In this document: positions 33,828 through 48,814 of the stretch, one piece after another
How the letters are laid out: each line of letters starts with the position of its first letter
Numbering within the stretch: position 1 is the first letter of the stretch
Source: Butyrivibrio sp.
GTDB lineage: Bacteria > Bacillota > Clostridia > Lachnospirales > Lachnospiraceae
Assembly (NCBI GenBank): GCA_014799955.1
Contig: JAAVHB010000133.1
Span: 1 to 48,926 of the forward strand
Direction of reading: 5' to 3'
DNA length: 48,926 nt
Position numbers and translations under genes: made by a program
The notes under the pieces: model-generated
Told to the model about the DNA's origin: nothing
Seen by the model: only the letters and a program-made list of their open reading frames with translations
The model's database searches: none

Positions 33828-33861
33828 GCCCCGGATACGCGGATGCGTACCGGGGCTTTTT
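33828..33861 (+). terminator. Terminator of rplJL
   Basis: GCCCCGG (33828-33834) pairs with CCGGGGC (33850-33856), extended by TACGC-GGAT-GCGTA inside, and TTTTT follows at 33857-33861. Confidence 0.9.
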
Positions 33862-33868
33862 ATGCGCA

Positions 33869-33955
33869 GACCCGTGCATAGGTATATGCCGCTGAAGCGG
33901 CGCACGGGGCGCGCGGCGAGCAGGAAAAGATAAATCTTTTCCTGCTCGATTTTTT
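33869..33955 (+). repeat. Structured repeat element, copy 2 (rplL-rpoB spacer), ending as a terminator
   Basis: Second copy of the 32793 element: CCCGTGC ... GCACGGG around the same two hairpins, the same GCGCGGC linker, then a perfect 14-bp stem GAGCAGGAAAAGAT-AA-ATCTTTTCCTGCTC (33918-33947) and a run GATTTTTT. Against copy 1 the second stem shows a compensatory T-A to C-G change, so pairing is conserved. The T-run makes this copy a second intrinsic terminator behind that of rplL and ahead of the rpoB promoter. Confidence 0.8.
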
Positions 33956-33978
33956 GTAAAAATTCTCCAAAATGACTG

Positions 33979-34007
33979 TTGACAATTTATTCCATTTGTG
34001 ATATTAT
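33979..34007 (+). promoter_or_regulatory. Promoter of rpoB-rpoC
   Basis: TTGACA (33979-33984), 17 bp, TATTAT (34002-34007). The ~115-nt leader has a hairpin TAGCCC (34032-34037) with GGGCTA (34063-34068) and TAATAC/GTATTA inside; its role is unknown. Confidence 0.85.
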
Positions 34008-34130
34008 GGACGATGCATTATTGTGTGGGAGTAGCCCTTTTTATCGGTAATACGTGTATTATGGGCTATTTGGCGCAGTTTTTATAAAATAATGCTAAAT
34101 ATTTAGAAAGCGCTAGGGGTGAAAACGTCA

Positions 34131-38024
<3,894 letters not shown>

Positions 38025-38040
38025 AAGGGAGAGCTAAAAG

Positions 38041-41000
38041 ATGCCTGAGATTAATAATGACACATATCAGCCGATGACATTTGACTCAATCAAAATTGGG
38101 CTTGCATCCCCTGAGAAGATTCTTGACTGGTCCTACGGCGAGGTATTAAAGCCGGAAACCATCAATTACAGGACTCTCAAGCCGGAGCGCGACGGTCTTT
38201 TCTGCGAAAAGATTTTCGGACCCAGCAAGGATTGGGAATGCCATTGCGGTAAGTATAAAAAGGTAAGATACAAGGGCGTGGTCTGCGACCGCTGCGGCGT
38301 TGAAGTGACAAAAGCAAGCGTGCGCAGGGAACGCATGGGGCATATAAAGCTTGCCGCTCCCGTATCGCATATCTGGTATTTTAAGGGAATCCCCAGCCGT
38401 ATGGGACTGATTCTTGACATTTCGCCGAGAACTCTTGAGAAGGTGCTTTATTTTGCGTCCTATATAGTTCTTGACGCGGGAGATACCGACCTTTCCGAGA
38501 AGCAGGTGCTTTCGGAGAAGGAGTATTCAGACGCAGTTGAAAAATGGGGCAGCAGCTTCAGAGCGGGAATGGGTGCGGAATCCATAAAAGAGCTGCTTCA
38601 GAGAATAGATTTGGAAAAGGATTCGGAGGAGCTTAAGGCGGAACTGCGCGAGGCCTCCGGTCAGAAAAAAGCAAGAATCATCAAGAGACTTGAGGTTGTT
38701 GAAGCTTTCAGGGAATCCGGCAACAAGCCCGAATGGATGATACTTGACGTGGTTCCGGTTATTCCTCCGGACATAAGACCGATGGTGCAGTTGGACGGCG
38801 GCAGATTTGCGACCTCCGACCTCAATGACCTTTACAGAAGAATTATAAACAGAAATAACCGTCTTGCAAGGCTTATGGAGCTCGGGGCGCCCGAAATAAT
38901 CGTACGCAACGAGAAAAGAATGCTTCAGGAGGCGGTGGACGCGCTTATTGACAACGGAAGGCGCGGAAGACCCGTAACGGGTCCCGGAAACCGTGCGCTC
39001 AAGTCGCTGTCCGATATGCTTAAGGGTAAGCAGGGACGTTTCCGTCAGAACCTTCTCGGAAAGCGTGTTGACTATTCGGGACGTTCGGTTATCGTCGTAG
39101 GACCCGAGCTTAAAATTTATCAGTGCGGTCTGCCCAAGGAAATGGCAATCGAACTGTTTAAACCGTTTGTTATGAAGGAGCTTGTTGCCAACGGTACGGC
39201 TCATAATATAAAGAACGCGAAGAAGATGGTTGAAAGACTTGAAACCGAGGTATGGGATGTGCTTGAGGATGTAATCAAGGAGCATCCGGTTATGCTTAAC
39301 CGTGCCCCTACGCTTCACAGGCTCGGTATTCAGGCATTTGAGCCGATTCTTGTAGAGGGTAAGGCAATCAAGCTTCACCCGTTGGTATGTACCGCGTTCA
39401 ACGCCGATTTCGACGGCGACCAGATGGCTGTGCATCTTCCCCTGTCGGTGGAGGCTCAGGCGGAGTGCAGATTCCTTCTGCTCTCTCCCAACAACCTTCT
39501 TAAACCCTCGGACGGAGGACCCGTTGCCGTACCTTCACAGGATATGGTACTCGGTATTTACTACCTGACGATGGAAAAGCTTGCCAACCATGAGGGAAAT
39601 CCCGACGCTGTTGCCGTATCCGACAAGGTTTATACCGACTTGGAGGAGCTTAAGACAGAGCTTGACAACGGCACACTGACAGCTGACGACTGGATTAATT
39701 TTGAGGATGTGACGGACGGAAACAGGCGTGTGCTTTGTACCGTAAGGGATTTGTTCGGACATCATTTCGCGGATATAAATCAGGCAATCCTCGCTTATGA
39801 GAACAAGCAGATAACTCTGCATCAGGCGGTTTATGTTCACAGAAGCGTCGCAACGGAAGACGGAACGGTTGTTTCCGGCAATGTGAGAACAACGCTCGGA
39901 CGGCTTATTTTCAACGAGATAATACCTCAGGACCTCGGATTTATAGACAGGAGCAATCCCGAGGAGGCGCTTAAGTACGAGATAGATTTCCATGTAGGCA
40001 AAAAAGGCCTTAAGAAGATTCTTGAAAAGGTAATCAATACCCACGGGGCGACCAAGACCGCCGAGGTGCTTGACGCAATCAAGGCCATGGGTTACAAATA
40101 CTCGACGAGAGCCGCAATGACGGTATCAATTTCGGATATGACCGTGCCCGCGCAGAAGAAGCAGATGATTGCCGACGCCGAGGCGACGGTTGAGAAAATC
40201 ACGAAGAACTTCCGCAGGGGCTTCATTACCGAGGAGGAGCGCTACAAGGAGGTTGTCCAGACTTGGTTCAAGACCGACAACGAGCTTACCAACGCGCTTA
40301 TTTCGGGACTTGATAAATACAACAACATTTTCATGATGGCGGATTCGGGAGCCCGCGGTTCCAATCAGCAGATTAAGCAGCTTGCGGGTATGCGAGGACT
40401 TATGGCGGATACCTCGGGACGTACAATCGAGCTTCCCATTAAATCGAACTTCCGTGAGGGACTTGACGTTCTGGAATATTTCATTTCCGCGCACGGCGCA
40501 AGAAAGGGACTTTCAGATACGGCGCTTCGTACCGCTGACTCCGGATACCTCACGAGACGTCTTGTAGACGTATCTCAGGAGCTTATTATCCGTGAGATGG
40601 ACTGCTCGGAGGGCAAGGAAATCCCCGGTATGGTGGTTGAGGCGTTTGCGGACGGCAAGGAAGTAATTGAAGGACTTAAGGACAGAATTACGGGACGTTA
40701 TCTTGCAGAAAACATTACGGACCCCGAAACGGGCGAGATTCTTATAAAGAAGAATCATATGATTACGCCCAAGCGCGCAGATATTATCGAAAAGCTCGGA
40801 CTTGAAAAGGTTAAAATAAGAACCGTGCTCACCTGTAAATGCCATCTCGGAGTGTGCGCGAAGTGCTACGGCGCTAACATGGCGACCGGACAGCAGGTGC
40901 AGGTAGGAGAGGCTGTCGGTATTATAGCCGCGCAGTCAATCGGAGAGCCGGGTACACAGCTTACCATGCGTACCTTCCATGCGGGCGGCGTAGCCGGTGA

Positions 41001-41865
41001 CGATATAACACAGGGTCTTCCCCGTGTCGAGGAGCTTTTTGAGGCGAGAAAGCCCAAGGGACTTGCGATTATCGCGGAATTCGGCGGAACCGCCAGAATT
41101 GTTGATACAAAGAAAAAACGCGAGGTAGTAATTACCGACGGTGAAGGAAATTCCAAGAATTACCTCATCCCCTACGGTTCAAGAATCAAGATTATCGACG
41201 GAGACGTGCTTGAGGCGGGCGACGAGCTTACCGAAGGAAGCGTAAATCCTCACGATATTCTGAAGATTAAGGGCGTAAGGGCAGCGCAGGATTATATGCT
41301 GCGCGAGGTACAGCGCGTATACAGACTTCAGGGTGTTGATATCAACGATAAGCATATCGAGGTAATCGTAAGACAGATGCTTAAGAAAATCAGGGTTGAC
41401 AATCCCGGAGATTCGGGATACCTTCCGGGAATCAACATTGACGTTCTTGACTTCAATGAAACAAACGAGGAGCTTATGGCAAAGGGACTTGCCCCCGTAG
41501 AGGGAACGCAGATTATGCTGGGTATAACCAAGGCTGCTCTTGCCACAAATTCGTTCCTTTCGGCCGCTTCGTTCCAGGAAACCACAAAGGTTCTCACCGA
41601 AGCCGCTATAAACGGAAGAATCGACCCTCTTATCGGACTTAAGGAGAATGTCCTTATCGGTAAGCTTATTCCTGCCGGAACAGGCATGAAGAGATACCGC
41701 TCCGTTGTGCTTGACAGCGATTCGGATACGGTGCCGGAGGAGGAAGAAATCACTTTCAGCGAGGAGCCGGAGGAAAACGGAATCTCCGACGGTCTTGAGG
41801 ATGATTTTGACGGCACGGAAACCGAGGAACTGCCCGAGAAAGAAATGGAAGAGATTACGGAATAA
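38041..41865 (+). CDS. rpoC: DNA-directed RNA polymerase subunit beta'
   Basis: 1274 aa. N-terminal zinc site [20 protein letters not shown] near residue 62, catalytic [16 protein letters not shown] near 455 (three Asp hold the active-site Mg), the bridge helix/trigger loop region ([20 protein letters not shown] near 765; second zinc cluster [13 protein letters not shown] near 930) and [20 protein letters not shown] near 960. Like RpoB it ends in an acidic, Glu-rich tail ([13 protein letters not shown]). GGGAG precedes ATG 38041. A 15-bp-stem terminator starts 11 bases after the stop. Confidence 0.97.
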   Translation: MPEINNDTYQPMTFDSIKIGLASPEKILDWSYGEVLKPETINYRTLKPERDGLFCEKIFGPSKDWECHCGKYKKVRYKGVVCDRCGVEVTKASVRRERMGHIKLAAPVSHIWYFKGIPSRMGLILDISPRTLEKVLYFASYIVLDAGDTDLSEKQVLSEKEYSDAVEKWGSSFRAGMGAESIKELLQRIDLEKDSEELKAELREASGQKKARIIKRLEVVEAFRESGNKPEWMILDVVPVIPPDIRPMVQLDGGRFATSDLNDLYRRIINRNNRLARLMELGAPEIIVRNEKRMLQEAVDALIDNGRRGRPVTGPGNRALKSLSDMLKGKQGRFRQNLLGKRVDYSGRSVIVVGPELKIYQCGLPKEMAIELFKPFVMKELVANGTAHNIKNAKKMVERLETEVWDVLEDVIKEHPVMLNRAPTLHRLGIQAFEPILVEGKAIKLHPLVCTAFNADFDGDQMAVHLPLSVEAQAECRFLLLSPNNLLKPSDGGPVAVPSQDMVLGIYYLTMEKLANHEGNPDAVAVSDKVYTDLEELKTELDNGTLTADDWINFEDVTDGNRRVLCTVRDLFGHHFADINQAILAYENKQITLHQAVYVHRSVATEDGTVVSGNVRTTLGRLIFNEIIPQDLGFIDRSNPEEALKYEIDFHVGKKGLKKILEKVINTHGATKTAEVLDAIKAMGYKYSTRAAMTVSISDMTVPAQKKQMIADAEATVEKITKNFRRGFITEEERYKEVVQTWFKTDNELTNALISGLDKYNNIFMMADSGARGSNQQIKQLAGMRGLMADTSGRTIELPIKSNFREGLDVLEYFISAHGARKGLSDTALRTADSGYLTRRLVDVSQELIIREMDCSEGKEIPGMVVEAFADGKEVIEGLKDRITGRYLAENITDPETGEILIKKNHMITPKRADIIEKLGLEKVKIRTVLTCKCHLGVCAKCYGANMATGQQVQVGEAVGIIAAQSIGEPGTQLTMRTFHAGGVAGDDITQGLPRVEELFEARKPKGLAIIAEFGGTARIVDTKKKREVVITDGEGNSKNYLIPYGSRIKIIDGDVLEAGDELTEGSVNPHDILKIKGVRAAQDYMLREVQRVYRLQGVDINDKHIEVIVRQMLKKIRVDNPGDSGYLPGINIDVLDFNETNEELMAKGLAPVEGTQIMLGITKAALATNSFLSAASFQETTKVLTEAAINGRIDPLIGLKENVLIGKLIPAGTGMKRYRSVVLDSDSDTVPEEEEITFSEEPEENGISDGLEDDFDGTETEELPEKEMEEITE

Positions 41866-41876
41866 GAGAAATTATT

Positions 41877-41922
41877 CAGTTGTCTATTCGCTTATAAGAG
41901 GCGGATAGACAACTGATTTTTT
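41877..41922 (+). terminator. Terminator of rpoBC
   Basis: CAGTTGTCTATTCGC (41877-41891) pairs with GCGGATAGACAACTG (41901-41915), with one G-T pair, and TTTTTT follows at 41917-41922. It separates rpoC from the glycosyltransferase-like gene that starts 15 bp later. Confidence 0.9.
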
Positions 41923-41937
41923 AGTCAGGAGGAAAAG

Positions 41938-43509
41938 ATGGACGCCATAGATAATATAGCTGCATTATATATAAAAATAAAAGGTGAACTCGATATGTAT
42001 GAGGATTATGTAAGTAATAAACTGACCTCATATACGGAGCGATTGTTTAATATAGTGAATTCTCAGCCTGACGGCATAAAAAACGAGGCGCAGAAGCTGC
42101 TGTACGGATTGATTGATAAACGGAAAAAGTACCAGACGGTATACATGTATTCGGCGGCGCTTTCGATTAATTACGATAACGGGATTTTTGAGGAGTTTCT
42201 GGAATGGATTCCGGAGGAAAAGGGCATAAGTCCCAATACCGGGTATTTTCTTTACTATCAGCTTAAGCATTGCATGTTCGCAAAACCGAAGCTTGAGTCG
42301 GAAAATGCCAAGTACTTACTCTGGAAGCTTTTACAAAAAACGGTAAACGGATTTAAAGAAGAGCTGAAGGATATACTGCTCCCGATTCCCAGAGAGGAAC
42401 GGGACGAAAATTTTGCGCTTGTTATTACCGAACAAATCCTCAGTTATACTCATGCTCCCAGTAAGACGGCATTTGAAAGATGCAAAACCATGATTACAAA
42501 AATGCAAAAGCAGGTCTTTTTAATCAATACCGCGGAGACTATGTCGCTGACAGGTGCAATTCCTTTTTTCAGAACACTGAGCGCGACCTATAATGACACC
42601 ATAACAGAAGAGGAGCATCTGCTCTGGAAGGGTACAGCGATACCGTATTTTCAATGCGACAAGGACATGCCCGATGTAGGAGTAATCCGTACAATACTGG
42701 AGCTGGTGCGGGATAAAAAGCCCGGAACCGTAATCTCCATAGGAGGCAGCAGTATAGTAGGAAATCTGATTGATTTCATGACTCCGGTGCTTACAGTAGG
42801 CTTATGTCCGTCGGATCTGGCATTTACGACGACTGCGTATCAGACAATAAGTGTGGATTTGAGCCCGGAGCATAAAAGATTGCTGCAACGGGTCGGAAAA
42901 ACGGAAAATCATGTGATTAAAGGTACATTTACATACGAATTGCCGGAGCAGACAACAAAGCTCAGCCGACAGCAGTTAGGAATACCTGAGGAGAAATTTG
43001 TACTTGTAACGGCAGGGGCGAGGCTTGATACGGATATTGACGGCGGCTTTGCGGATATGCTGAAAAAAGCGGTAAAGCATGATATATGTATTGTTTTGCT
43101 CGGAACATTTAACTGTGAGCGGTTCATTAAGGATAATCCGGAACTTAAAGGACATGTGTTTTATTTCGGTTTTGTACAGGATGTTCTGGCGTATATGGAG
43201 ATATGCGACTTGTTTGTAAATCCTGAACGCAAGGGCGGAGGGGCATCCGCAATTGAAGCCATGTTTAAGGGAATTCCGGCGGTTTCTACGCATTACGGCG
43301 ATGTCGCGGCAAATATCGGAGAAGACTTTCTGACGGACTCTTATGACGGTATGCTTGATATAATTATGAAATATAAGAACGATAATACGTTTTACGGGCA
43401 AATGAGCAAAAAAGCGAAGGCACGCGCCGAAATAGTCATGGATATTGAAAATGAATTCGTCAGAATTATTCATGAGTTTAAAAAACGGTGTGAGGACAGT
43501 GAACGGTAA
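41938..43509 (+). CDS. Two-domain glycosyltransferase-like protein (paralogue 3 of 3), between rpoC and rpsL
   Basis: 523 aa, clearly homologous end to end with the protein at 55-1647: MDAIDNIAALYIKIKGELDM start, ITEQILSYTHAPSKTAFERC near residue 160, ISIGGSSIVGNLIDFMTPVL near 268, LTVGLCPSDLAFTTTAYQTI near 283, and NPERKGGGASAIEAMFKGIP near 427. NPYRK of the sister reads NPERK here. AGGAGGAAAAG precedes ATG 41938. No promoter is visible in the 15 bases after the rpoC terminator, so expression probably depends on readthrough. In many Firmicutes this slot holds a small L7Ae-like gene; none is seen. A cytoplasmic glycosyltransferase is inferred from the shared motifs; substrate unknown. Confidence 0.68.
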   Translation: MDAIDNIAALYIKIKGELDMYEDYVSNKLTSYTERLFNIVNSQPDGIKNEAQKLLYGLIDKRKKYQTVYMYSAALSINYDNGIFEEFLEWIPEEKGISPNTGYFLYYQLKHCMFAKPKLESENAKYLLWKLLQKTVNGFKEELKDILLPIPREERDENFALVITEQILSYTHAPSKTAFERCKTMITKMQKQVFLINTAETMSLTGAIPFFRTLSATYNDTITEEEHLLWKGTAIPYFQCDKDMPDVGVIRTILELVRDKKPGTVISIGGSSIVGNLIDFMTPVLTVGLCPSDLAFTTTAYQTISVDLSPEHKRLLQRVGKTENHVIKGTFTYELPEQTTKLSRQQLGIPEEKFVLVTAGARLDTDIDGGFADMLKKAVKHDICIVLLGTFNCERFIKDNPELKGHVFYFGFVQDVLAYMEICDLFVNPERKGGGASAIEAMFKGIPAVSTHYGDVAANIGEDFLTDSYDGMLDIIMKYKNDNTFYGQMSKKAKARAEIVMDIENEFVRIIHEFKKRCEDSER

Positions 43510-43541
43510 TTTGTTTTTTTGGCTTTCGGACCAAAAAAGAG

Positions 43542-43570
43542 TTGACAACATAGGGCTTTAAAGCTATAAT
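43542..43570 (+). promoter_or_regulatory. Promoter of the rpsL-rpsG-fusA operon
   Basis: Perfect TTGACA (43542-43547), 17 bp, perfect TATAAT (43565-43570). The ~105-nt leader contains small hairpins GTGCA/TGCAC and GTGCG/CGCAC. Confidence 0.9.
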
Positions 43571-43680
43571 ACAGTTTGCGTGCACTTTGCACGGCTTATT
43601 TTAGTGCGATAAAAACGCACGGAGAATTTGATTTTTCAGATTCGCAACCAAGGAAATTTATTTACAGGAGGTGAAAAAGA

Positions 43681-44100
43681 ATGCCTACATTTAACCAGTT
43701 AGTAAGAAAGGGAAGACAGACGTCAGTCAAGAAGTCTACGGCCCCCGCTCTCTTAAAGAGCTACAACTCGCTTCAGAAGAGAGCAGTTGATTCCGCATCA
43801 CCGCAGAAGCGCGGCGTTTGCACTGCCGTTAAGACCAAAACCCCTAAGAAACCTAACTCAGCTCTTAGAAAAATTGCCAGAGTTCGTCTTTCTAACGGTA
43901 TCGAGGTTACAAGCTATATCCCCGGCGAAGGACACAACCTTCAGGAGCACAGCGTTGTTCTCGTAAGAGGCGGAAGGGTAAAGGATTTGCCCGGAACCAG
44001 ATACCACATTGTCAGAGGTACACTTGATACCGCAGGCGTTGCTAAGAGAAGACAGGCGCGTTCAAAATACGGCGCAAAGAGACCTAAAGACGCAAAATAA
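43681..44100 (+). CDS. rpsL: 30S ribosomal protein S12
   Basis: 139 aa. [20 protein letters not shown] start, [20 protein letters not shown] near residue 50 and [20 protein letters not shown] near 98. The lysines of [11 protein letters not shown] and GRVKDLPG that mutate in streptomycin resistance are wild type. AGGAGGTG seven bases before ATG 43681. Decoding-centre protein of the small subunit; first gene of the str operon. Confidence 0.97.
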   Translation: MPTFNQLVRKGRQTSVKKSTAPALLKSYNSLQKRAVDSASPQKRGVCTAVKTKTPKKPNSALRKIARVRLSNGIEVTSYIPGEGHNLQEHSVVLVRGGRVKDLPGTRYHIVRGTLDTAGVAKRRQARSKYGAKRPKDAK

Positions 44101-44206
44101 TATTCACGTTTTAGTCAGTTAAGTGCCGGAGTAAATATTTTTCCTGTAGGTTGCAGGTTACAATATACCGAGCGCGAACACATCAGACACATGTGAGTAC
44201 CGATGA

Positions 44207-44704
<498 letters not shown>

Positions 44705-44727
44705 AAGCTTATAAGGAGGAAAAAACC

Positions 44728-46845
44728 TTGGCTGGAAGAGAATATCCGTTAGAGAGAACCAGAAATATCGGTATTATGGCTCATATCGATGCAGGTAAGA
44801 CCACATTGACAGAGCGTATTCTTTACTATACCGGTGTTAACTATAAGATTGGTGATACTCACGAGGGTACTGCTACCATGGACTGGATGGAACAGGAGCA
44901 GGAAAGAGGTATTACAATCACATCAGCCGCTACCACATGTCACTGGACATTAGAGAAGGAAACCAAGGTTATGCCCGGTGCGCTTGAGCACCGTATCAAT
45001 ATTATTGATACTCCCGGTCACGTTGACTTTACTGTTGAGGTTGAGCGCTCGCTGCGAGTGCTTGACGGAGCCGTTGGCGTATTCTGCGCTAAGGGCGGTG
45101 TTGAGCCTCAGTCAGAGAACGTATGGCGTCAGGCAGATACCTACAACGTACCGAGAATGGCATTTATCAACAAAATGGATATCCTTGGTGCCAACTTCTA
45201 CGGAGCAGTTGACCAGATAAGAAACAGATTGGGCAAGAATGCAATCTGCCTCCAGCTGCCTATCGGCAAGGAGGACGATTTCAAGGGTATTATTGACCTT
45301 TTTGAAATGCAGGCCTATATCTACAACGACGAAAAGGGAGATGACATCTCCGTAACAGCTATTCCCGACGATATGAAGGAAGAGGCTGAGAAGTACCATA
45401 ACGAGCTTGTTGAGAAAATCGCCGAGCTCGACGACGAGCTTACAATGAAGTATCTTGAGGGCGAGGAACTTTCGGTTGAAGAGATGAAGGCAGCGCTCAG
45501 GGTTGCGACCTGCGAGTGCAGAGCCGTTCCCGTATGTTGCGGTTCCGCATACCGTAACAAGGGCGTTCAGAAGCTTCTTGACGCAGTTCTTGAGTTCATG
45601 CCCGCTCCTACCGACATACCCGATATCAAGGGTGTTGATATGGACGGCAACGAGGTTGAAAGACATTCGTCCGACGACGAGCCTTTCTCCGCTCTTGCAT
45701 TCAAGATTATGGCAGACCCCTTCGTAGGAAAGCTTGCGTTTTTCAGAGTATACTCCGGTACCTGCAATGCGGGTTCCTATGTATATAACGCAACTAAGGA
45801 TAAAAAAGAGCGTATCGGACGTATCCTTCAGATGCACGCAAACAAGAGAGCGGAGCTTGACAAGGTATACTCGGGTGATATTGCCGCAGCCGTAGGCTTT
45901 AAGTTTACGACGACGGGCGATACAATCTGCGACGAGCAGCATCCCGTTATCCTTGAGTCGATGGAATTCCCCGAGCCCGTTATCGAGCTTGCAATCGAGC
46001 CCAAGACAAAGGACGCTCAGGGCAAGATGGGCGAGGCTTTGGCAAAGCTTGCCGAGGAGGACCCCACATTCAGAGCCCACACGGACCAGGAAACAGGTCA
46101 GACGATTATCGCCGGAATGGGCGAGCTGCATCTTGAAATCATCGTGGACAGACTTCTCCGCGAGTTCAAGGTTGAAGCTAACGTAGGTGCGCCTCAGGTT
46201 GCCTATAAGGAAACCATTACAAAGCCCGTTGACGTTGACAGCAAATACGCAAAGCAGTCCGGCGGACGCGGACAGTACGGACACTGCAAGGTTAAGTTTG
46301 AGCCGATGGATCCCAACGGCGAGAAGACCTTTGAGTTTGAGTCGTCCGTTGTCGGCGGAGCTATTCCGAAGGAATATATCCCCGCTGTCGGAGAGGGTAT
46401 CGAGGAGGCTACAAAGGCAGGTATTCTTGCCGGATTCCCCGTACTCGGCGTACACGCAAACGTATACGACGGTTCCTACCACGAAGTCGATTCGTCCGAG
46501 ATGGCATTCCACATTGCCGGCTCCATGGCGTTTAAGGACGCAATGCAGAAGGCAAGTCCCGTGCTTCTTGAGCCTATCATGAAGGTCGAGGTTACCATGC
46601 CCGAGGACTACATGGGTGACGTAATCGGAAGCCTGAACGCAAAGCGCGGACAGATTCAGAGCATGGACGATATCGGCGGCGGAAAGATTGTCCGTGCGCT
46701 TGTACCCCTTGCCGAGATGTTCGGATACTCGACAGAGCTTCGTTCATCAACACAGGGACGCGGTAACTACTCGATGTTCTTTGAAAAGTACGAGCAGGTA
46801 CCCAAGAACGTACAGGACAAAATTATCGCGAATAAAGCAAAATAA
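44728..46845 (+). CDS. fusA: Elongation factor G
   Basis: 705-aa translational GTPase that drives ribosome translocation. GTP-binding motifs: AHIDAGKTT near residue 18, [13 protein letters not shown] near 93 and NKMD near 147; domain IV/V signatures [13 protein letters not shown] near 512 and [20 protein letters not shown] near 672. The start is TTG 44728, given AAGGAGGA seven bases upstream and the normal [21 protein letters not shown]-terminus, so a rare start codon on a highly expressed gene. It ends 88 bp before tuf, which has its own promoter. Confidence 0.96.
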   Translation: MAGREYPLERTRNIGIMAHIDAGKTTLTERILYYTGVNYKIGDTHEGTATMDWMEQEQERGITITSAATTCHWTLEKETKVMPGALEHRINIIDTPGHVDFTVEVERSLRVLDGAVGVFCAKGGVEPQSENVWRQADTYNVPRMAFINKMDILGANFYGAVDQIRNRLGKNAICLQLPIGKEDDFKGIIDLFEMQAYIYNDEKGDDISVTAIPDDMKEEAEKYHNELVEKIAELDDELTMKYLEGEELSVEEMKAALRVATCECRAVPVCCGSAYRNKGVQKLLDAVLEFMPAPTDIPDIKGVDMDGNEVERHSSDDEPFSALAFKIMADPFVGKLAFFRVYSGTCNAGSYVYNATKDKKERIGRILQMHANKRAELDKVYSGDIAAAVGFKFTTTGDTICDEQHPVILESMEFPEPVIELAIEPKTKDAQGKMGEALAKLAEEDPTFRAHTDQETGQTIIAGMGELHLEIIVDRLLREFKVEANVGAPQVAYKETITKPVDVDSKYAKQSGGRGQYGHCKVKFEPMDPNGEKTFEFESSVVGGAIPKEYIPAVGEGIEEATKAGILAGFPVLGVHANVYDGSYHEVDSSEMAFHIAGSMAFKDAMQKASPVLLEPIMKVEVTMPEDYMGDVIGSLNAKRGQIQSMDDIGGGKIVRALVPLAEMFGYSTELRSSTQGRGNYSMFFEKYEQVPKNVQDKIIANKAK

Positions 46846-46849
46846 ACAG

Positions 46850-46878
46850 TTGAAAATATTTCTTTTATGAAATATAAT
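46850..46878 (+). promoter_or_regulatory. Internal promoter of tuf
   Basis: TTGAAA (46850-46855), 17 bp, perfect TATAAT (46873-46878), just after the fusA stop and 55 bp before tuf, giving extra EF-Tu transcription. A small hairpin CCCC-AAA-GGGG lies in the leader. Confidence 0.75.
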
Positions 46879-46933
46879 AGTTTCAGTTGATTAAGATTAC
46901 CCCAAAGGGGATAATTAAAGGAGGATTTTAAAA

Positions 46934-48124
46934 ATGGCTAAGGCTAAATTTGAAAGAAACAAACCGCATTGTAACATTGGTACAATTGGTCACGTTGATC
47001 ACGGTAAAACAACTTTAACAGCAGCTATCACCAAGACTCTTAACGCAAGAATCGGTACCGGCGAGGCTGTTGCATTCGACATGATTGATAAGGCACCCGA
47101 GGAGAGAGAAAGAGGTATCACAATTTCCACAGCTCACGTTGAGTACGAGACAGATAACAGACACTATGCTCACGTTGACTGCCCCGGCCATGCCGACTAT
47201 GTAAAGAACATGATTACCGGAGCTGCTCAGATGGACGGCGCTATCCTTGTTGTTGCCGCAACCGACGGTGTTATGGCTCAGACAAAGGAGCACATCCTTC
47301 TTGCGCGTCAGGTAGGCGTTCCTTATATCGTAGTATTCCTTAACAAGTGCGACAGCCCTGACGTTGACGAGGAGCTTATCGAGCTCGTTGAGATGGAAGT
47401 TACAGAGCAGCTTGAGGAGTACGGCTTTGAAGGCTGCCCGATTATCAAGGGTTCCGCTCTTAAGGCTCTTGAGGATCCTTCAAGCGAGTGGGGCGACAAG
47501 ATTCTTGAGCTTATGAAGACTGTTGACGAGTATATCCCTGATCCTCAGAGAGATACAGACAAGCCTTTCCTTATGCCCGTCGAGGACGTATTCACAATTA
47601 CCGGTCGTGGTACCGTTGCTACCGGCCGTGTTGAGAGAGGAACACTTCACCTCAACGACGAGCTTGAGATTCTCGGTGTTAAGGACGACGTTCAGAAGAC
47701 AGTTGTTACCGGTATCGAAATGTTCAGAAAGCAGCTTGACGAGGCTATGGCAGGTGATAACATCGGAGCTCTTCTCCGTGGTATCAACCGTGACCAGATT
47801 GTCCGCGGACAGGTTATCGCTAAGCCCGGCACCGTAACATGCCACAAGAAATTCACCGCTCAGGTTTACGTTCTTACAAAGGACGAGGGCGGACGTCATA
47901 CACCTTTCTTCAACAACTACCGTCCTCAGTTCTACTTCAGAACTACCGACGTAACAGGCGTTTGCGCACTTCCCGCAGGTACCGAGATGTGCATGCCCGG
48001 CGATAACGTAGAGATGACAATCGAGCTCATCCACCCCATCGCTATGGAGCAGGGACTTACATTCGCTATCCGTGAGGGTGGTAGAACAGTTGGTTCAGGC
48101 CGTGTGGCTACTATCATCGAGTAA
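46934..48124 (+). CDS. tuf: Elongation factor Tu
   Basis: 396-aa GTPase delivering aminoacyl-tRNA to the ribosome. GHVDHGKTT near residue 19, [20 protein letters not shown] near 81, NKCD near 136 and SALKALED near 174; domains II and III are complete ([15 protein letters not shown]; the end [20 protein letters not shown]). AAAGGAGG precedes ATG 46934. No second tuf is in the window. Terminator follows. Confidence 0.98.
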   Translation: MAKAKFERNKPHCNIGTIGHVDHGKTTLTAAITKTLNARIGTGEAVAFDMIDKAPEERERGITISTAHVEYETDNRHYAHVDCPGHADYVKNMITGAAQMDGAILVVAATDGVMAQTKEHILLARQVGVPYIVVFLNKCDSPDVDEELIELVEMEVTEQLEEYGFEGCPIIKGSALKALEDPSSEWGDKILELMKTVDEYIPDPQRDTDKPFLMPVEDVFTITGRGTVATGRVERGTLHLNDELEILGVKDDVQKTVVTGIEMFRKQLDEAMAGDNIGALLRGINRDQIVRGQVIAKPGTVTCHKKFTAQVYVLTKDEGGRHTPFFNNYRPQFYFRTTDVTGVCALPAGTEMCMPGDNVEMTIELIHPIAMEQGLTFAIREGGRTVGSGRVATIIE

Positions 48125-48145
48125 TTTGTAGAAGCTGGATTTTAT

Positions 48146-48177
48146 GGGGCTTTCCTAAGAATAGGGAAGCCCTTTTT
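48146..48177 (+). terminator. Terminator of tuf
   Basis: GGGCTTTCC (48147-48155) pairs with GGGAAGCCC (48164-48172) allowing one wobble; TTTTT follows at 48173-48177. Confidence 0.9.
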
Positions 48178-48213
48178 GAATTATATTTCATGATGGTAAA
48201 CGTAGCGTGGAAG

Positions 48214-48222
48214 TGATATAAT
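48214..48222 (+). promoter_or_regulatory. Extended -10 promoter of the GNAT gene
   Basis: TGATATAAT, i.e. TGn plus perfect TATAAT (48217-48222). The matching -35 position (TGGTAA, 48194-48199) is poor, as is common for extended -10 promoters. 35 bp before ATG 48257. Confidence 0.55.
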
Positions 48223-48256
48223 CAAAAAATAAAATTGAACAGGGAGCTTATAGTTT

Positions 48257-48781
48257 ATGGATTATTTTGAAATTAACACGGAACGCCTGGTGTTGAAGCC
48301 GTTAGGAAGGCAATATCTAAAGTCAACGATTCAATATGCGATGGATTACGAAAATACAAAATATATGTGCCATCTGCCGGATGAAACGGTTGAGGAGGCG
48401 GAAGAATTTTTAGCGAATGCTGAGAATGAATGGAAAAAGGAGCAACCGAATTTTTTAGAATTTGCAATTATATATAATGACATACATATCGGTGCAGTCA
48501 GTGTGTATTTTGAGGATGATACAGGTGAACTTGGTTGGATTATCAATAAGAAGTATTGGCGAAACGGATTTGCATATGAAGCGGCAAAGGCACTTATTAA
48601 ATATACGAAAACCGAAATGAAAGTAAGCCATTTTCTGGCGCATTGTGATACCGAAAATATTGCCTCGTATAAAGTTATGGAAAAGCTTGGTATGAGCAGG
48701 ACCGGTGAGTGGGGCGGACGAAGAAACAGAGCTGCATCAGAGGATAGCTCGGAGTATCGGTATGAATTGTATTCAGTGTAG
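48257..48781 (+). CDS. RimJ/RimL-type GNAT N-acetyltransferase
   Basis: 174 aa with a GNAT fold: INTERLVLKPLGRQYLKSTI start (the ERLxLxP opening of the RimJ/RimL group), GELGWIINKKYWRNGFAYEA near residue 97, where the acetyl-CoA loop is of the WRNGFAYEA type, and NIASYKVMEKLGMSRTGEWG near 133. Acetylates an amino group of a protein or small molecule; substrate unknown. AGGGAG precedes ATG 48257. Codon use is more AT-rich than the ribosomal genes before it. Confidence 0.85.
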   Translation: MDYFEINTERLVLKPLGRQYLKSTIQYAMDYENTKYMCHLPDETVEEAEEFLANAENEWKKEQPNFLEFAIIYNDIHIGAVSVYFEDDTGELGWIINKKYWRNGFAYEAAKALIKYTKTEMKVSHFLAHCDTENIASYKVMEKLGMSRTGEWGGRRNRAASEDSSEYRYELYSV

Positions 48782-48814
48782 AGATAAACCGGATAAAAGG
48801 AGAGGAATGTTTGA

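Noticed and set aside
43512-43539. Terminator candidate after the third glycosyltransferase-like gene
   Set aside because: TTTTTTGG...CCAAAAAA can pair, but the stem is mostly A-T and lacks a T-run on its 3' side.
43840-43990. Possible streptomycin-resistance substitutions in rpsL
   Set aside because: Both key lysines (in TPKKPNS and GRVKDLPG) are present.
45112-46512. Open frame of 466 codons on the minus strand inside fusA
   Set aside because: It is the antisense shadow of a highly biased, strongly expressed gene; no ribosome site and no protein family resemblance.
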